This document shows positions 23,801-33,003 of a stretch of DNA of 55,716 nt, in pieces. The notes below the pieces were generated by a model, which made no database searches, was not told the origin of the DNA, and was given only the letters and a program-made list of their open reading frames with translations. How positions within the stretch are numbered: the stretch's first letter is position 1; every line of letters begins with the position of its first letter. Origin of the DNA: Nanobdellota archaeon (GTDB lineage: Archaea; Nanobdellota; Nanobdellia; Pacearchaeales; GW2011-AR1); the NCBI GenBank assembly GCA_030611805.1, contig JAUWPB010000004.1:1-55716 (forward strand), in the 5' to 3' direction. The translations under genes were made by a program, and so were the position numbers.

Positions 23801-24613
23801 ATGGCAACAAAACACCAAATGCGTTCGGCGAAAAGATTAAAGAATCTTAAGAAGCAGCGAGGCAAGTATCCTTTGTTGTTGAATAAAATAATTGAAATTT
23901 CAGATATTATTTTGGAAATTCTTGATGCGAGGTTTCCGAAAGAGATGCAAAATAAAGAGATTGAAAAATTGGTTAAGGATAAAGGCAAGAAGATAATTTA
24001 TGTTTTAAATAAGTCTGATCTTACGAGGAAACGGGATAAAAGTTTTAACCCACGGGTTTTTGTTTCGTGTAAAAATAATAATGGGGTTAATGAACTGAGA
24101 AATAAAATTAAGCAGGAAGCAACAAAGATTAATAAGATAGGAGAATATAATCGTATTCAGGTAGGGGTTATCGGATATCCAAACACTGGAAAGAGTTCTT
24201 TGATTAATCTTTTAATTGGGAGAACTTCTGCGAAGACAGGAGCAGAGGCGGGCTTTACAAAAGGGATACAAAAATTGAGGCTGACTAAAGATATACTTTT
24301 ATTAGATTCTCCAGGGGTTATTCCTACTGAAGATTATTCTATGACAAGCGAGGAGAAAATTGCAAAGCAGGTGAAAGTTGGAGGGAGATCATATAATCAG
24401 GTTAAGAATCCGGAACTTGCGCTTAATGAAATTGTAAAGAGCAATAAAAAAGATTTGGAAAAATTTTATAAAATTAAATTCAGGGACGCAGAAGATTTAA
24501 TTGAAAAGATTGGCAGGAAAAAAGGTTTTTTGAAAAAACACAGCGAGGTTGATTCTGACAGGGCAGCAAGACTAGTTTTAAAAGATTGGCAGTTAGGAGA
24601 TATCAGAATATAA
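23801..24613 (+). CDS. Circularly permuted GTPase, RbgA/YlqF-like
   Basis: The 270-residue GTPase shows the permuted motif order G4-G5-G1-G3: LNKSDL (G4, residue 66), then G1 GYPNTGKSSLINLL (residue 128) and G3 LLDSPGVIP (residue 166). The basic N-terminus (MRSAKRLKNLKKQRGKYPLL) and the C-terminal helical domain fit ribosome-assembly GTPases. The function in large-subunit maturation is by family. It is convergent with the DEAD-box helicase, 22 bases away. Confidence 0.93.
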   Translation: MATKHQMRSAKRLKNLKKQRGKYPLLLNKIIEISDIILEILDARFPKEMQNKEIEKLVKDKGKKIIYVLNKSDLTRKRDKSFNPRVFVSCKNNNGVNELRNKIKQEATKINKIGEYNRIQVGVIGYPNTGKSSLINLLIGRTSAKTGAEAGFTKGIQKLRLTKDILLLDSPGVIPTEDYSMTSEEKIAKQVKVGGRSYNQVKNPELALNEIVKSNKKDLEKFYKIKFRDAEDLIEKIGRKKGFLKKHSEVDSDRAARLVLKDWQLGDIRI

Positions 24614-24635
24614 AACAGAATTAAATTTCACAATA

Positions 24636-26000
24636 TTATCTCCTTTTAGGCCTTTGAGAATGATTTCTTCCATGATTATAATCTGATTCTTTTCTGTTAT
24701 TTCCTCGCCATGTATTTGCCCTTTTTCTATTTGAGGTTTTGCTAGTCTGATTCCCATTGCTCCTTTCTCCACTAAAACTTCTGTTATTTCTTTGCCTGTT
24801 ATCCCGTCCTCTGCTAAAATTTCTTTCGCGTGAAACGCCATAACCCCTGTGTCTCCCGGAACTATTTCTATCAACGATTATTCTAACTCTTTTTAATAGC
24901 GGGGCTTTGACTTCTGTGATTTTTAATTTTTCATCTCTGGAAACATTTCCGAAATTTTCGTAATCTCTGCTGCATAAAATATTAATCGCGATTCCTTCTT
25001 TTCCTGCTCGTGCTGTTCTGCCAATTCTATGAATATATTCTTCGCTTGTTTTTGGGATGTCATAATTATAGACATGACTTACTCCCTGAATATCAAGCCC
25101 TCTCGCAGCAACATCTGTGCATACTAAAATATTTACCCCGCCCTTGCTGTTAAATTCATTCAAAACTCTGCTCCTTTTGTTTTGGTTTAATCCTCCATGG
25201 ATTGCTTTTACATTCATTCCAAAATTCTTCAAATTTTTAGTTACAAAATCAACATTTCTTCGGGTAGAACAAAATACCATGACTAATTTGGCCTTTTCTT
25301 TTTCCAACAAGTGAACAAACAAAGAAAATTTTAAACCATCGGGAATATCATAATAAATTTGTTTTAGTTTTGAAGCATCTATATGTGATTCAACAGAAAT
25401 TTCTTCTGGGGTTTTGGTGTATTTTCCGGCTAAATATCCCATCTCTGAGGAAATCGTTGCTGAGAAAAGCATGGTCTGTCTTTTCTCCGGGCATTTTTTT
25501 AAAATTTTTTTAACATCAAATTGAAAACCCATATCAAACATTCTGTCCACTTCATCTAAAACAAGAAATTTAACCTCACTTAAATCTAAAGTTCCGCGAC
25601 TCAAATGGTCCAAAATCCTTCCGGGAGTTCCGACAACTACATCTGTATTTTTTAAAAGTCTAATTTGATTCTCAATACTAACACCTCCATAAACTGACAA
25701 AACTTTTAACTTCTTGTGTTTTGAAAATTTTGCAATAGCGTTTGCAACCTGCTCAGCGAGTTCTCGTGTTGGCGTTAAAACTAAAGCCTGAACTTTTCCA
25801 TTTTTTTCTAAATTTTCTATAATGCCAGATGCAAATGCTATAGTTTTTCCAGAACCTGTTGCAGAACCGCCAATTACATCTTTTCCAGCTAACACTAGAG
25901 GAATTGTTTTTTCCTGAATTTCTGACGGAGTTGTGATGTTCGCTTTTTCAAGCACAGACACAAACTCACGACTTAGTCCGAGTTCTTCAAATGTTTTCAT
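24636..26000 (-). CDS. DEAD-box-type RNA helicase with Arg/Asn-rich tail
   Basis: The 454-residue protein has a Q motif (TTPSEIQEKTIP), Walker A GSATGSGKT, PTRELAEQ, GTPGRILDHL, motif II DEVD (rather than DEAD), SATI, then the second RecA domain with HGGLNQNKRSRVL, ARGLDIQG and HRIGRTARAG. Residues 375-454 form a basic tail rich in Arg, Asn, Ser and Gly, as in RNA-chaperone helicases of this class. It unwinds RNA duplexes, probably in ribosome assembly or mRNA turnover. An overlapping frame at the 3' end is judged to be a shadow because the tail has the expected composition. Confidence 0.95.
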   Translation of the reverse strand: MKTFEELGLSREFVSVLEKANITTPSEIQEKTIPLVLAGKDVIGGSATGSGKTIAFASGIIENLEKNGKVQALVLTPTRELAEQVANAIAKFSKHKKLKVLSVYGGVSIENQIRLLKNTDVVVGTPGRILDHLSRGTLDLSEVKFLVLDEVDRMFDMGFQFDVKKILKKCPEKRQTMLFSATISSEMGYLAGKYTKTPEEISVESHIDASKLKQIYYDIPDGLKFSLFVHLLEKEKAKLVMVFCSTRRNVDFVTKNLKNFGMNVKAIHGGLNQNKRSRVLNEFNSKGGVNILVCTDVAARGLDIQGVSHVYNYDIPKTSEEYIHRIGRTARAGKEGIAINILCSRDYENFGNVSRDEKLKITEVKAPLLKRVRIIVDRNSSGRHRGYGVSRERNFSRGRDNRQRNNRSFSGERSNGNQTSKTSNRKRANTWRGNNRKESDYNHGRNHSQRPKRR

Positions 26001-26209
26001 TTTGTTAATATATTATTCTATCAAGAATTAACTTGAACACAAAGCCCTTTGCAACTTGCGTTCAAGGACTTTTCAACATATAATCATCTTAAAGGAAATT
26101 ATAGGTTTATAAGAGTATTGATTTTTGTTTTTTTGAAAGATTGGTTGTTGAGAGAAAGCATTATCCTCCAATTGTCAATATCTATAAACAATATTCTCCT
26201 AGATTTTAA

Positions 26210-26455
26210 ATGACAAAACAATGGTATGTATATATTCTTGAATGTCAGGATGGTTCGTTTTATACTGGTGTTACAAATGATATTGATGCTCGGATGAATG
26301 CACATGCAGAGGGAAAAGGAAGCAAGTATGTTTGCAAGAATGGTTTTAAGAAATTGCTTAAAGTTAAACTGTGCGAGGATAAATCAGATGCGTGCAAGTG
26401 CGAGTATGAAATTAAGAAACTCCCTCGGAATCAGAAGTTGAATTGGTTTAGTTGA
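26210..26455 (+). CDS. GIY-YIG nuclease-domain protein
   Basis: The 81-residue protein is a minimal GIY-YIG domain: WYVYILECQDGSFYTGVTND at residues 5-24, with the Arg in DIDARMNAHAEGKGSKY and the distal acidic residue in CKCEYEIKKLPRNQKL. Small members (YhbQ/URI type) are DNA or RNA nucleases of unclear physiological role. The ATG follows ATTTTAAATG without an SD. Confidence 0.9.
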   Translation: MTKQWYVYILECQDGSFYTGVTNDIDARMNAHAEGKGSKYVCKNGFKKLLKVKLCEDKSDACKCEYEIKKLPRNQKLNWFS

Positions 26456-26543
26456 TTTTTCTAAATAAACTTTTTAATCTTCGGCGAAGACATTTCAATA
26501 ATTTTATAAACATCATTCACTTGTATAAATTAAAGAGGTCAAA

Positions 26544-27440
26544 ATGAATTTCAAACATATTTTAATATTTTTATTTATCCTGGCAATTGTCCCGACAATA
26601 ACAGCGTTAGACAAGGGTTATTGTGTAATTGCAGAAGTTTCAGATATTAGTCCAAGTTCAATTGGAATTGGAGAGGAGTTCACAGTAGGTGTGCAAATTG
26701 AAAATTGCGGGGACCAAATGCCAGAATATGTTTATTTTGAATTACTAAATCCTCCAACAGACATTACAATTAAAGAACCGCTTGTCATGAATATTTCTAA
26801 ATTATATTATGGAAGCAGTGAAAGATTTATTACTTATCATATGAGAACAACTGAAGATGCCCAACCCGGAACCCATGTAATTAAAACTAAGTTAACTTAC
26901 GGGGGAAGAGGATTTTCAATGATGAGAAATTATGATATTACTTTTAGTGTTATAGGAGACAAAGCAGAGTTGAGCATTGCATCGCTTAAAACTTCACCTG
27001 TGCTCCCGCTTGAAAGAGAAACTGTTGAGCTAACTTTAAGAATAGAAAATACCGGAGATGGAACTGCAAAATCAGTAAGTGTTTACGCAGACCATCCGTT
27101 CCAGGGATTAAAGCAATCATTTCTTGGTGCACTTGATTCAGATGAGGACGGTCCGGCTGTCTTAACTTTTATTGTAAATGAAGCAGGAGAATTTGAATTT
27201 CCTGTCACTATTTCTTACAAAGATGATTTTGGAGAGAATGAAATAAAAACAATGATAAACATTAATGTGCTGGAAAAAAAATCAAATGCAGGAATGATTC
27301 TCTCTGCAATATTAATAGTCGCTGTTTTTGGAGGAGGAATATATTATTTTATTAAAACAAAAAAATCAAAAGATAAAATTATTCATCAACTTCTCAAGGG
27401 GCATGATTTAGGTAAGAAAAAATCCTTGAGGAGAAAATGA
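26544..27440 (+). CDS. Secreted, membrane-anchored CARDB-like protein of an ABC exporter operon
   Basis: The 298-residue protein has a signal peptide (ILIFLFILAIVPTITALDKG), two Ig-like/CARDB-like domains (about residues 25-130 and 140-240, with LTLRIENTGDGTAKSVSVY) and one C-terminal membrane helix (residues 250-270) followed by a basic tail. It lies 7 bases before the permease gene. Such extracytoplasmic proteins commonly accompany MacB/LolC-type systems in archaea and may deliver the substrate or contact the cell surface. Confidence 0.82.
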   Translation: MNFKHILIFLFILAIVPTITALDKGYCVIAEVSDISPSSIGIGEEFTVGVQIENCGDQMPEYVYFELLNPPTDITIKEPLVMNISKLYYGSSERFITYHMRTTEDAQPGTHVIKTKLTYGGRGFSMMRNYDITFSVIGDKAELSIASLKTSPVLPLERETVELTLRIENTGDGTAKSVSVYADHPFQGLKQSFLGALDSDEDGPAVLTFIVNEAGEFEFPVTISYKDDFGENEIKTMININVLEKKSNAGMILSAILIVAVFGGGIYYFIKTKKSKDKIIHQLLKGHDLGKKKSLRRK

Positions 27441-27447
27441 GGAAAAA

Positions 27448-28653
27448 ATGTTTAATGATATTAAAGTTGGATTTCTTAGCGCAACAAGTTCTATAAAAAG
27501 AGGGAACAAAAAAACTTTAGGATTTATTGTTTTTGTTTTGGCTCTTATTTTTATAAATTTAGTGTTTTTGCCTTCAATGATTGGAGGTCTGATGGGCATG
27601 ATGACTGGCTTCATGCAATATTCTTATGGAGATATTGTTATTGAACCGAGCATGGATAACGCTTATATTAATAATGCAGATAATGTTTTGCAAAAAGTGA
27701 GGGCGATTCCGGGTGTTACGTTTGCAACAAAAAGGTTAGATGCAGGAGCTTCCATTCAATACAAACAGAAAGTTGTTGGTTCATCTATAAAAGGAATCTT
27801 GCCCTCTGAAGAGCATGGCATTTCAAACTATCCATTTATTATAAGTGAGGGAGAATTCTTAGGCGGACTTTCACGAGCTGAAATTATCATCGGGGCTATG
27901 CTTGTAGAAGGTTATTTTGGTTCTGAAATTTATGATAATCTGGGCGGGGTAAGAGTGGGCTCTCATGTTGATGTAACCTACAGCAACGGTGTGGTGAGAA
28001 CCTACAAAGTCAAAGGAATAATGGAAGGAACATTTGAGCTTGTTGATTTAAACGCTTTAGTTCATTATAAAGAAATTGAAGATGTATTTGGTCTTGATGA
28101 AAGCAAGGCAACAAGCATTGTTGTAAGGGTGAGAAACCCTGATGTTTTAGCAAAGGTAAAAGAGAAAATAATTGCCGCAGGAGTCAATGAACCAGTTTTT
28201 ACAGCAGATGAGAAATCAGATGCATTAATGCGACAGGCAATGCAAAGTATAGACCTGATAAATGTTGTTTCTAAATATGTTAGTTTAATTGTCGGGGCAG
28301 CGTTAATTTTAATTATAATTTATATTAATGTCTTGAACAGAAAAAAAGAAATAGGTATTTTGAAAGCAGTTGGCATTTCTCCTGGTTCAATAGTAATATC
28401 TTACGCATTTATCAGCATGTTCTATGTTTCACTTGGAGTTTTAGCAGGATTGGTTTTGTATTTTCTTCTTATGTTTTATTTTACTGTAAACCCTGTAACA
28501 TTTTATGAAAATATAACAATTATTCCGGAGATTCAGGGAGAATTAGTAATTCAAAGTATTTTTACCATGCTTATCATGTCAGTTATTGCGGGGACGCTTC
28601 CTGCCTGGAGAGTTTCAAAAGAAAATATATTGGAGGCAATTTGGGGGAGATGA
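27448..28653 (+). CDS. FtsX/MacB-type ABC transporter permease
   Basis: The 401-residue protein has one N-terminal membrane helix (about residues 27-48), a large extracytoplasmic MacB-PCD-like domain (to about 270), and three C-terminal helices with the FtsX signature (NRKKEIGILKAVGISPGSIV, residues 290-309). It pairs with the ATPase at 29087; together they resemble LolCDE/MacAB mechanotransmission transporters. The stop overlaps the next ATG (ATGA). Confidence 0.9.
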   Translation: MFNDIKVGFLSATSSIKRGNKKTLGFIVFVLALIFINLVFLPSMIGGLMGMMTGFMQYSYGDIVIEPSMDNAYINNADNVLQKVRAIPGVTFATKRLDAGASIQYKQKVVGSSIKGILPSEEHGISNYPFIISEGEFLGGLSRAEIIIGAMLVEGYFGSEIYDNLGGVRVGSHVDVTYSNGVVRTYKVKGIMEGTFELVDLNALVHYKEIEDVFGLDESKATSIVVRVRNPDVLAKVKEKIIAAGVNEPVFTADEKSDALMRQAMQSIDLINVVSKYVSLIVGAALILIIIYINVLNRKKEIGILKAVGISPGSIVISYAFISMFYVSLGVLAGLVLYFLLMFYFTVNPVTFYENITIIPEIQGELVIQSIFTMLIMSVIAGTLPAWRVSKENILEAIWGR

Positions 28654-29090
28654 TGGAAACAAGAAAAGCAACTAAAAAAGATATTCCGAAGATGTTTAAA
28701 ATTTTAAAAACCAATAGCCCAAAATATCCTAAGAAATTAGCTTTGCAAGAGTTAAATGAAATGTTTTCTAAATCTTTTCTAAAACCGACTTATATTGTTG
28801 TGGAAGATAAAAAAGAAATTTTGGGCTTTGGAGGCTTTATTCCTTCATGGATAGATTATAGGGTATTCAATATTTTTTGGGTCAATATAAATCCAAAATA
28901 TAAAAATAGAGGAACTGGCTCTAAATTAATAAAAGAGATAATAAATCAAATAAAAAAGTATAAGAAACCAAAACCAAAAATGATTTTAATCTCAACAAAA
29001 ATTCCGAAATTCTATGAAAAATTTGGATTCAAAAAAACAACCTCAAAATATGATAGAAATTATATTTTAATGGAGAAAAAACTAAAATGA
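28650..29090 (+). CDS. GNAT acetyltransferase between ABC permease and ATPase genes
   Basis: The 146-residue product has the GNAT core: YIVVEDKKEILGFGGFIP (beta strands) and the acetyl-CoA loop VNINPKYKNRGTGSKLIKEI (R/Q-x2-G-x-G/A form), ending FYEKFGFKKTT. It overlaps both neighbours by an ATGA junction, so it is translationally coupled inside the transporter operon. A substrate cannot be inferred. A second ATG follows immediately (28653). Confidence 0.88.
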   Translation: MMETRKATKKDIPKMFKILKTNSPKYPKKLALQELNEMFSKSFLKPTYIVVEDKKEILGFGGFIPSWIDYRVFNIFWVNINPKYKNRGTGSKLIKEIINQIKKYKKPKPKMILISTKIPKFYEKFGFKKTTSKYDRNYILMEKKLK

Positions 29091-29785
29091 AAGATAAACC
29101 AATGATAAAAATAAAAAATATGAAAAGATATTATAAAACAGGAAGTGTAATAGTCAAAGCTCTTAATGGAGTTTCGTTTGAAATAAAACAAGGAGAGTTT
29201 ATTGCGATTATGGGGGCAAGTGGAAGCGGGAAGACCACGATGTTGAGAATTCTTGGATTGCTTGATAAACCAACAAAAGGAGAATATACAATTAATAATC
29301 TTAATGTTGTTGATTTGCCAGAAGAAGAAAAAGGGTATTACAGGTTGACACAATTAGGTTATGTGTTTCAGGATTATGCATTGATTAATGAAATGAGTGC
29401 CGAGGAGAATGTTTATATTTTATCTCTTATGGAAGGGAAATCAAAACAAGAATCTATTTCCACATCTAAGGAAGCTTTGGAGAAAGTTGGATTAGGAGAT
29501 AAATTAAACAGAGTTCCTGACCAGCTTTCTGGAGGGGAAAAGCAAAGAGTTGCTGTTGCAAGAGCCATAGCCAAAAAACCAAAGATATTATTTGCAGATG
29601 AACCTTGCGCTAATCTTGACACCCACACATCTGAACAAGTTTTAGAAGTTCTCAGAAATTTAAATAAAAATTTTAGACAGACAATTGTGATGGTTACACA
29701 CGAACCCTGGCATACAAAATATGTTTCAAGAATTATAAAGCTTAAAGATGGTTTGATTGTTAGTGATAAGAAGTTGCGGAAGTAG
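29087..29785 (+). CDS. ABC transporter ATP-binding protein, MacB/LolD type
   Basis: The 232-residue ATPase has Walker A GASGSGKTTM, Q-loop VFQDYAL, signature LSGGEKQRVAVARA, Walker B ILFADEPCANLD and the switch His in VTHEPWH. The sequence class matches the LolD/MacB exporters, consistent with the FtsX-like permease upstream. It may start at the first Met or at MIKIKNMKRYY five residues later. Confidence 0.94.
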   Translation: MKDKPMIKIKNMKRYYKTGSVIVKALNGVSFEIKQGEFIAIMGASGSGKTTMLRILGLLDKPTKGEYTINNLNVVDLPEEEKGYYRLTQLGYVFQDYALINEMSAEENVYILSLMEGKSKQESISTSKEALEKVGLGDKLNRVPDQLSGGEKQRVAVARAIAKKPKILFADEPCANLDTHTSEQVLEVLRNLNKNFRQTIVMVTHEPWHTKYVSRIIKLKDGLIVSDKKLRK

Positions 29786-29847
29786 ATTATCAAGAACATA
29801 ATTCTTTTTTAAGCAAAATTTAAAAACCTTTTAATTTTGTTTTGTTC

Positions 29848-30384
29848 ATGAACAAATTAGCAATCTTTATAATTGCATTAATTTTGTTAATTGGGTTATG
29901 GGTTGGCGGAAAAATGACAGATACAAATACAAAAGTTAAATTAGAAACAAATCACGGCGATATAATTATTGAGTTTTATAGTGAGATGCCTGTCACAGCA
30001 GGAAATTTCAAAAAGCTTGTTGAACAGGGATTTTATGACGGAGTAATTTTTCATAGAGTGATTGACGGATTTATGCTTCAGGGCGGAGACCCTGCCGGAA
30101 CTGGAATGGGTGGTCCGGGATATACTATCAAAGATGAATTTACAAAAACAGATTTAGACAAAAATAATCGCGGAACAATTTCAATGGCAAATGCAGGACC
30201 AAACACTGGCGGGAGTCAGTTTTTTATAAATCTGGTTGATAATAATTTTTTAGATGGAAAACACCCTGTTTTTGGCAAAGTTGTGGAAGGTATGGATATC
30301 GTCGATAAAATCGCAAAAGTCCAGAAAAATTCACAAGATAAACCCTTGAAAGATGTTATAATTCTCAAGGCTTTTTTAATTTAA
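29848..30384 (+). CDS. Membrane-anchored cyclophilin-type peptidyl-prolyl isomerase
   Basis: The 178-residue protein has an N-terminal hydrophobic anchor or signal (residues 5-22, [18 protein letters not shown]) and a cyclophilin domain with [40 protein letters not shown] (catalytic Arg region) and [11 protein letters not shown]. It is expected to fold secreted or envelope proteins, given the many secreted proteins nearby. The ATG at 29848 is chosen over the TTG two codons upstream. A TATA-like TTTAAAAACC lies at 29818-29828. Confidence 0.94.
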   Translation: MNKLAIFIIALILLIGLWVGGKMTDTNTKVKLETNHGDIIIEFYSEMPVTAGNFKKLVEQGFYDGVIFHRVIDGFMLQGGDPAGTGMGGPGYTIKDEFTKTDLDKNNRGTISMANAGPNTGGSQFFINLVDNNFLDGKHPVFGKVVEGMDIVDKIAKVQKNSQDKPLKDVIILKAFLI

Positions 30385-30510
30385 ATCTATTTTCTAAAAA
30401 AGAGTATAAAAGCTTTATTGGTTACTAATAAGTGAAAAATTATGCCCACAAGCTTTAAAAGACAACATTTCTTTTTAGTTTGACTTAAATTAAATATTGA
30501 GGTTAAAAAA

Positions 30511-30753
30511 ATGACAGAAGAAAACGAAACTAATGAATCTGAGGAAGCAAAAGAAGAGACTTCAGAAGAACAAGTAGAAACTCCTTCAGAAACAACTGAA
30601 GAAGCTCCGGAAGTTACTGAAACAAGTGAAGAGTCTGCTGAAGAATCTGAAGAGCCTAAAAAAGAAGAAGAAAGTTCTGAAGAAGAAACTCCTTCAGAAG
30701 AACCAGAAGTTCCTGCTGAAACAGAAGAAAAAACACCAGAAGATTCTGAATAA
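30511..30753 (+). CDS. Glu/Ser/Thr-rich low-complexity acidic protein
   Basis: The 80-residue product (MTEENETNESEEAKEETSEE...) consists almost entirely of Glu, Ser, Thr, Pro, Ala and Val. No fold is expected. AATTAAATATTGAGG precedes the ATG as a possible leader and SD. Because GAA-rich DNA can stay open by chance, its reality is moderately supported by a clear start and the codon-phase bias (GAA and TCT repeating in one frame). Confidence 0.55.
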   Translation: MTEENETNESEEAKEETSEEQVETPSETTEEAPEVTETSEESAEESEEPKKEEESSEEETPSEEPEVPAETEEKTPEDSE

Positions 30754-30756
30754 ATT

Positions 30757-30791
30757 TATTTTTTATTTTATTTTATTTTATTTTTATTCTT
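30757..30791. terminator. T-rich tract with TTTTA units between convergent genes
   Basis: After the acidic-protein stop the plus strand reads about five TTTTA-type units in 35 bases. Archaeal termination often uses such T tracts without a hairpin, so it probably ends the plus-strand transcript. Confidence 0.5.
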
Positions 30792-31053
30792 CTTCTTTTT
30801 TGCAAAAACTTTTTGTTGTACTTACAATCCAGTCCAAATTTAATGTCAGATGTATTAATACTATAACTGCCATTACAACTCCACTCCAATCATGGAAATT
30901 TGAAATTAAAGGCATTGGAAGATCTCTGTAAGACAAACTTATTCCTAAAAATTCTCTAAATCCTGTAAATTTGAAAATCCCGGTTAAAGTAACTATTAAA
31001 AAACTTATGCCGAGACCAATATCTAAAATATATTTTATTGTGTTCTTTTCCAT
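30784..31053 (-). CDS. DUF4405-like small membrane protein
   Basis: The 89-residue protein has two membrane helices (about residues 8-28 and 58-78) and the pattern NFHDWSGVVMAVIVLIHL followed by LNLDWIV, which resembles the His-containing DUF4405/cytochrome b561-like modules. The conserved His pair could bind haem; this is by analogy. It is convergent with the acidic-protein gene. Confidence 0.72.
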   Translation of the reverse strand: MEKNTIKYILDIGLGISFLIVTLTGIFKFTGFREFLGISLSYRDLPMPLISNFHDWSGVVMAVIVLIHLTLNLDWIVSTTKSFCKKEEE

Positions 31054-31170
31054 TTCACTTTTTTATTTTATATAAATCCTATAACATAATTTATCATTTC
31101 TAACTCGCACCCCTCTTAGTTTACTAAAGAAGCAAGGATATTTAATGGTTTTTGTTTTTGGAAGAGAACT

Positions 31171-31915
31171 TTATTTTAATGCTTCAATAATTAAAATATA
31201 TGGTTTATGAATATACTTTTTCCAATTGTATTTTGGATATTTTTTTATTCCTTCTTTTAGAATGCTTAATGAAGACCATTTTATATCTTTAAAACCAGCT
31301 TCCCTAAGACAGGTTTCATAAGTATTTTTTGACCAATGATATGTTTTGAAAGAACATACTTCTTTCATATTGTCATATAATCTTACTGTGAGTTCATCTC
31401 CTTCTTTAAGAGGCTCTAAACCTTCTACTTTTGCGCCAAACTCTTTAACATCCTTAATAGGATTTGTTGGGCTTTGATTTAGTGTGACAAACTTTCCACC
31501 TTTCTTTAGGTTCATATAAATATTTTTACACATTTGCAGAAGTTCTTCTTTTGTTTTTGAGTAATGCAATAAGAAAGCTGAAATAACTATATCAAATTCT
31601 TTTATCTCCCCCAATTTTATAACATCTCCTACAAGATATTTAATATCTAATTTTTCTTGTAGAGTTTTATTCTTAGCAAGTTTAATCATTTCTTCAGAAA
31701 GATCTATTCCTAGAACTTCTTTAGCACCTTTTTTTTTAAATTTCCTTGAGAAATTTCCATCTCCACAAGCTAAGTCAAGAATTGTTTTTCCACTAACATT
31801 TCCCACTAACATTTCCCACCTTCTTAATAAAACTTGGATTAATAATATAAACTCTCTCTAAACGGCTTTCTTCTGAATCAGTATATCCTTCAGCGATTTT
31901 GTCATATTCTGCCAT
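31171..31915 (-). pseudogene. SAM-dependent methyltransferase broken by a 13-base tandem duplication
   Basis: From the ATG at 31915 the frame reads MAEYDKIAEGYTDSEESRLE..., a usual start for UbiE-like methyltransferases, up to KKVGNVSGK, then a stop. The sequence ACTAACATTTCCC occurs twice in tandem at 31792-31804 and 31805-31817 (plus strand). Removing one copy restores one reading frame into GNVSGKTILDLACGDGNFSR, the SAM motif I, and a full-length enzyme (about 245 residues) with later motifs DIVISAFLLHY and LKKGGKFV. The downstream 213 codons remain open from an internal ATG at 31812. It could be a recent pseudogene or a switchable site. Confidence 0.85.
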
Positions 31916-31998
31916 TAGGTTAAATAGGTTATTATTTTTATAAACTTAAGGGTTTTTGTTTTTAGAGGGTTTGAAAAACTATTTTTATTTTCAACAAA

Positions 31999-32006
31999 TT
32001 TATATA
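31999..32006 (+). promoter_or_regulatory. TATA box of the metalloprotease gene
   Basis: TTTATATA lies with its centre about 25 bases before the ATG at 32028, the spacing of a leaderless archaeal message. It rules out the longer in-frame start at 31956. Confidence 0.65.
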
Positions 32007-32027
32007 CTTTATTTACAATTTTTTATT

Positions 32028-32942
32028 ATGGGGTGGAAAATATTTTTGAGTCTGGTTTTTATTATGTTTGCAGTTAGCACACTTGTCCTGTATTGGTTTG
32101 TCCCATTTAAAATAACTGAGTTTGGAATAAAACCCGGGAATTCTAATTTTAGTTTGAATAGTTATGAAGGAGAAAACATGCAGTTCTATGCAAACATGAG
32201 ATATCCTGATTCAAGAATTTCTTATAAAATTATTTCTTGTCCGTTGCAGAAGAAAGACGACATGGAAAGGGCGTTTGAGATAATTTCAAATAAGAGTGTG
32301 CTGGAATTTTATCCCTTAGAATATAATGAAGAAATTTCTGTGACTTGTGACAGCAGAAACAAAATTGAAGAGGGCTTATTTATTGCAGGTGAAGGGGGAC
32401 CGACGAATATAACTAAAGCCGGAGAATTTTATGTTATTTTTCACGGAAAGATTTTGTTGATAAAAGAATCCACATGCGAAAGACCAAACATTGCATTACA
32501 TGAACTTTTGCATGCCTTGGGGTTTAATCATTCTAAGAATTCTAATAATATTATGTATTATATTAGTAAATGCAAACAAACTATTGGTCAGGACCAAATA
32601 GATTTAATAAACAAACTTTATTCTATTCCAAGCTATCCTGACCTTGCTTTTGAAAATGTGTCTGCAATTATGCACGGAAGATATTTAGACACTAATATAA
32701 GTATTAAAAATAACGGACTTAAAGATGCCGAAGAAGTTAGAATATTAATTTATGCTGATGAAAAATTTGTAAAAGAAATTGATTTGGATGCTCTGAAAGT
32801 TGGACATGGAATAACAATAATTTTAAGCAATGTTTGGGTTAAAGAAATAAATGTTGGGGAATTGAAATTTTTTATAGATTCTAATTTTAGTGAATTGGAA
32901 AAAAATAATAATGTGATTGTTTTAGAGATAAAGAAGAATTAA
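32028..32942 (+). CDS. Membrane-anchored matrixin-like metalloprotease with CARDB domain
   Basis: The 304-residue product has an N-terminal membrane anchor (IFLSLVFIMFAVSTLVLYWF, residues 4-23). The zinc site is HELLHALGFNHSKNSNNIMY near residue 160: HExxHxxGxxH followed by a Met-turn (NIMYY), the metzincin arrangement. A CARDB-like domain (about residues 205-300, ISIKNNGLKDAEEVRIL) follows. It is probably a surface protease, anchored outward. Confidence 0.9.
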   Translation: MGWKIFLSLVFIMFAVSTLVLYWFVPFKITEFGIKPGNSNFSLNSYEGENMQFYANMRYPDSRISYKIISCPLQKKDDMERAFEIISNKSVLEFYPLEYNEEISVTCDSRNKIEEGLFIAGEGGPTNITKAGEFYVIFHGKILLIKESTCERPNIALHELLHALGFNHSKNSNNIMYYISKCKQTIGQDQIDLINKLYSIPSYPDLAFENVSAIMHGRYLDTNISIKNNGLKDAEEVRILIYADEKFVKEIDLDALKVGHGITIILSNVWVKEINVGELKFFIDSNFSELEKNNNVIVLEIKKN

Positions 32943-33003
32943 TAGTTCTGGATTTTTAATCCTCTGAAAAAAAAGAAAAAAAAGAAATAGAAAACAAAAG
33001 GAA

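Noticed and set aside
24593-24874. Open frame overlapping the 3' end of the DEAD-box helicase, suggesting a frameshift
   Set aside because: The helicase frame itself continues into an Arg/Asn/Gly/Ser-rich tail typical of these enzymes and ends with a normal stop, so the other frame is a shadow.
30442-30483. Promoter followed by a 13-codon frame MPTSFKRQHFFLV as another gene stub
   Set aside because: No complete gene with this start is present in the window, so it cannot be tied to the stub pattern.
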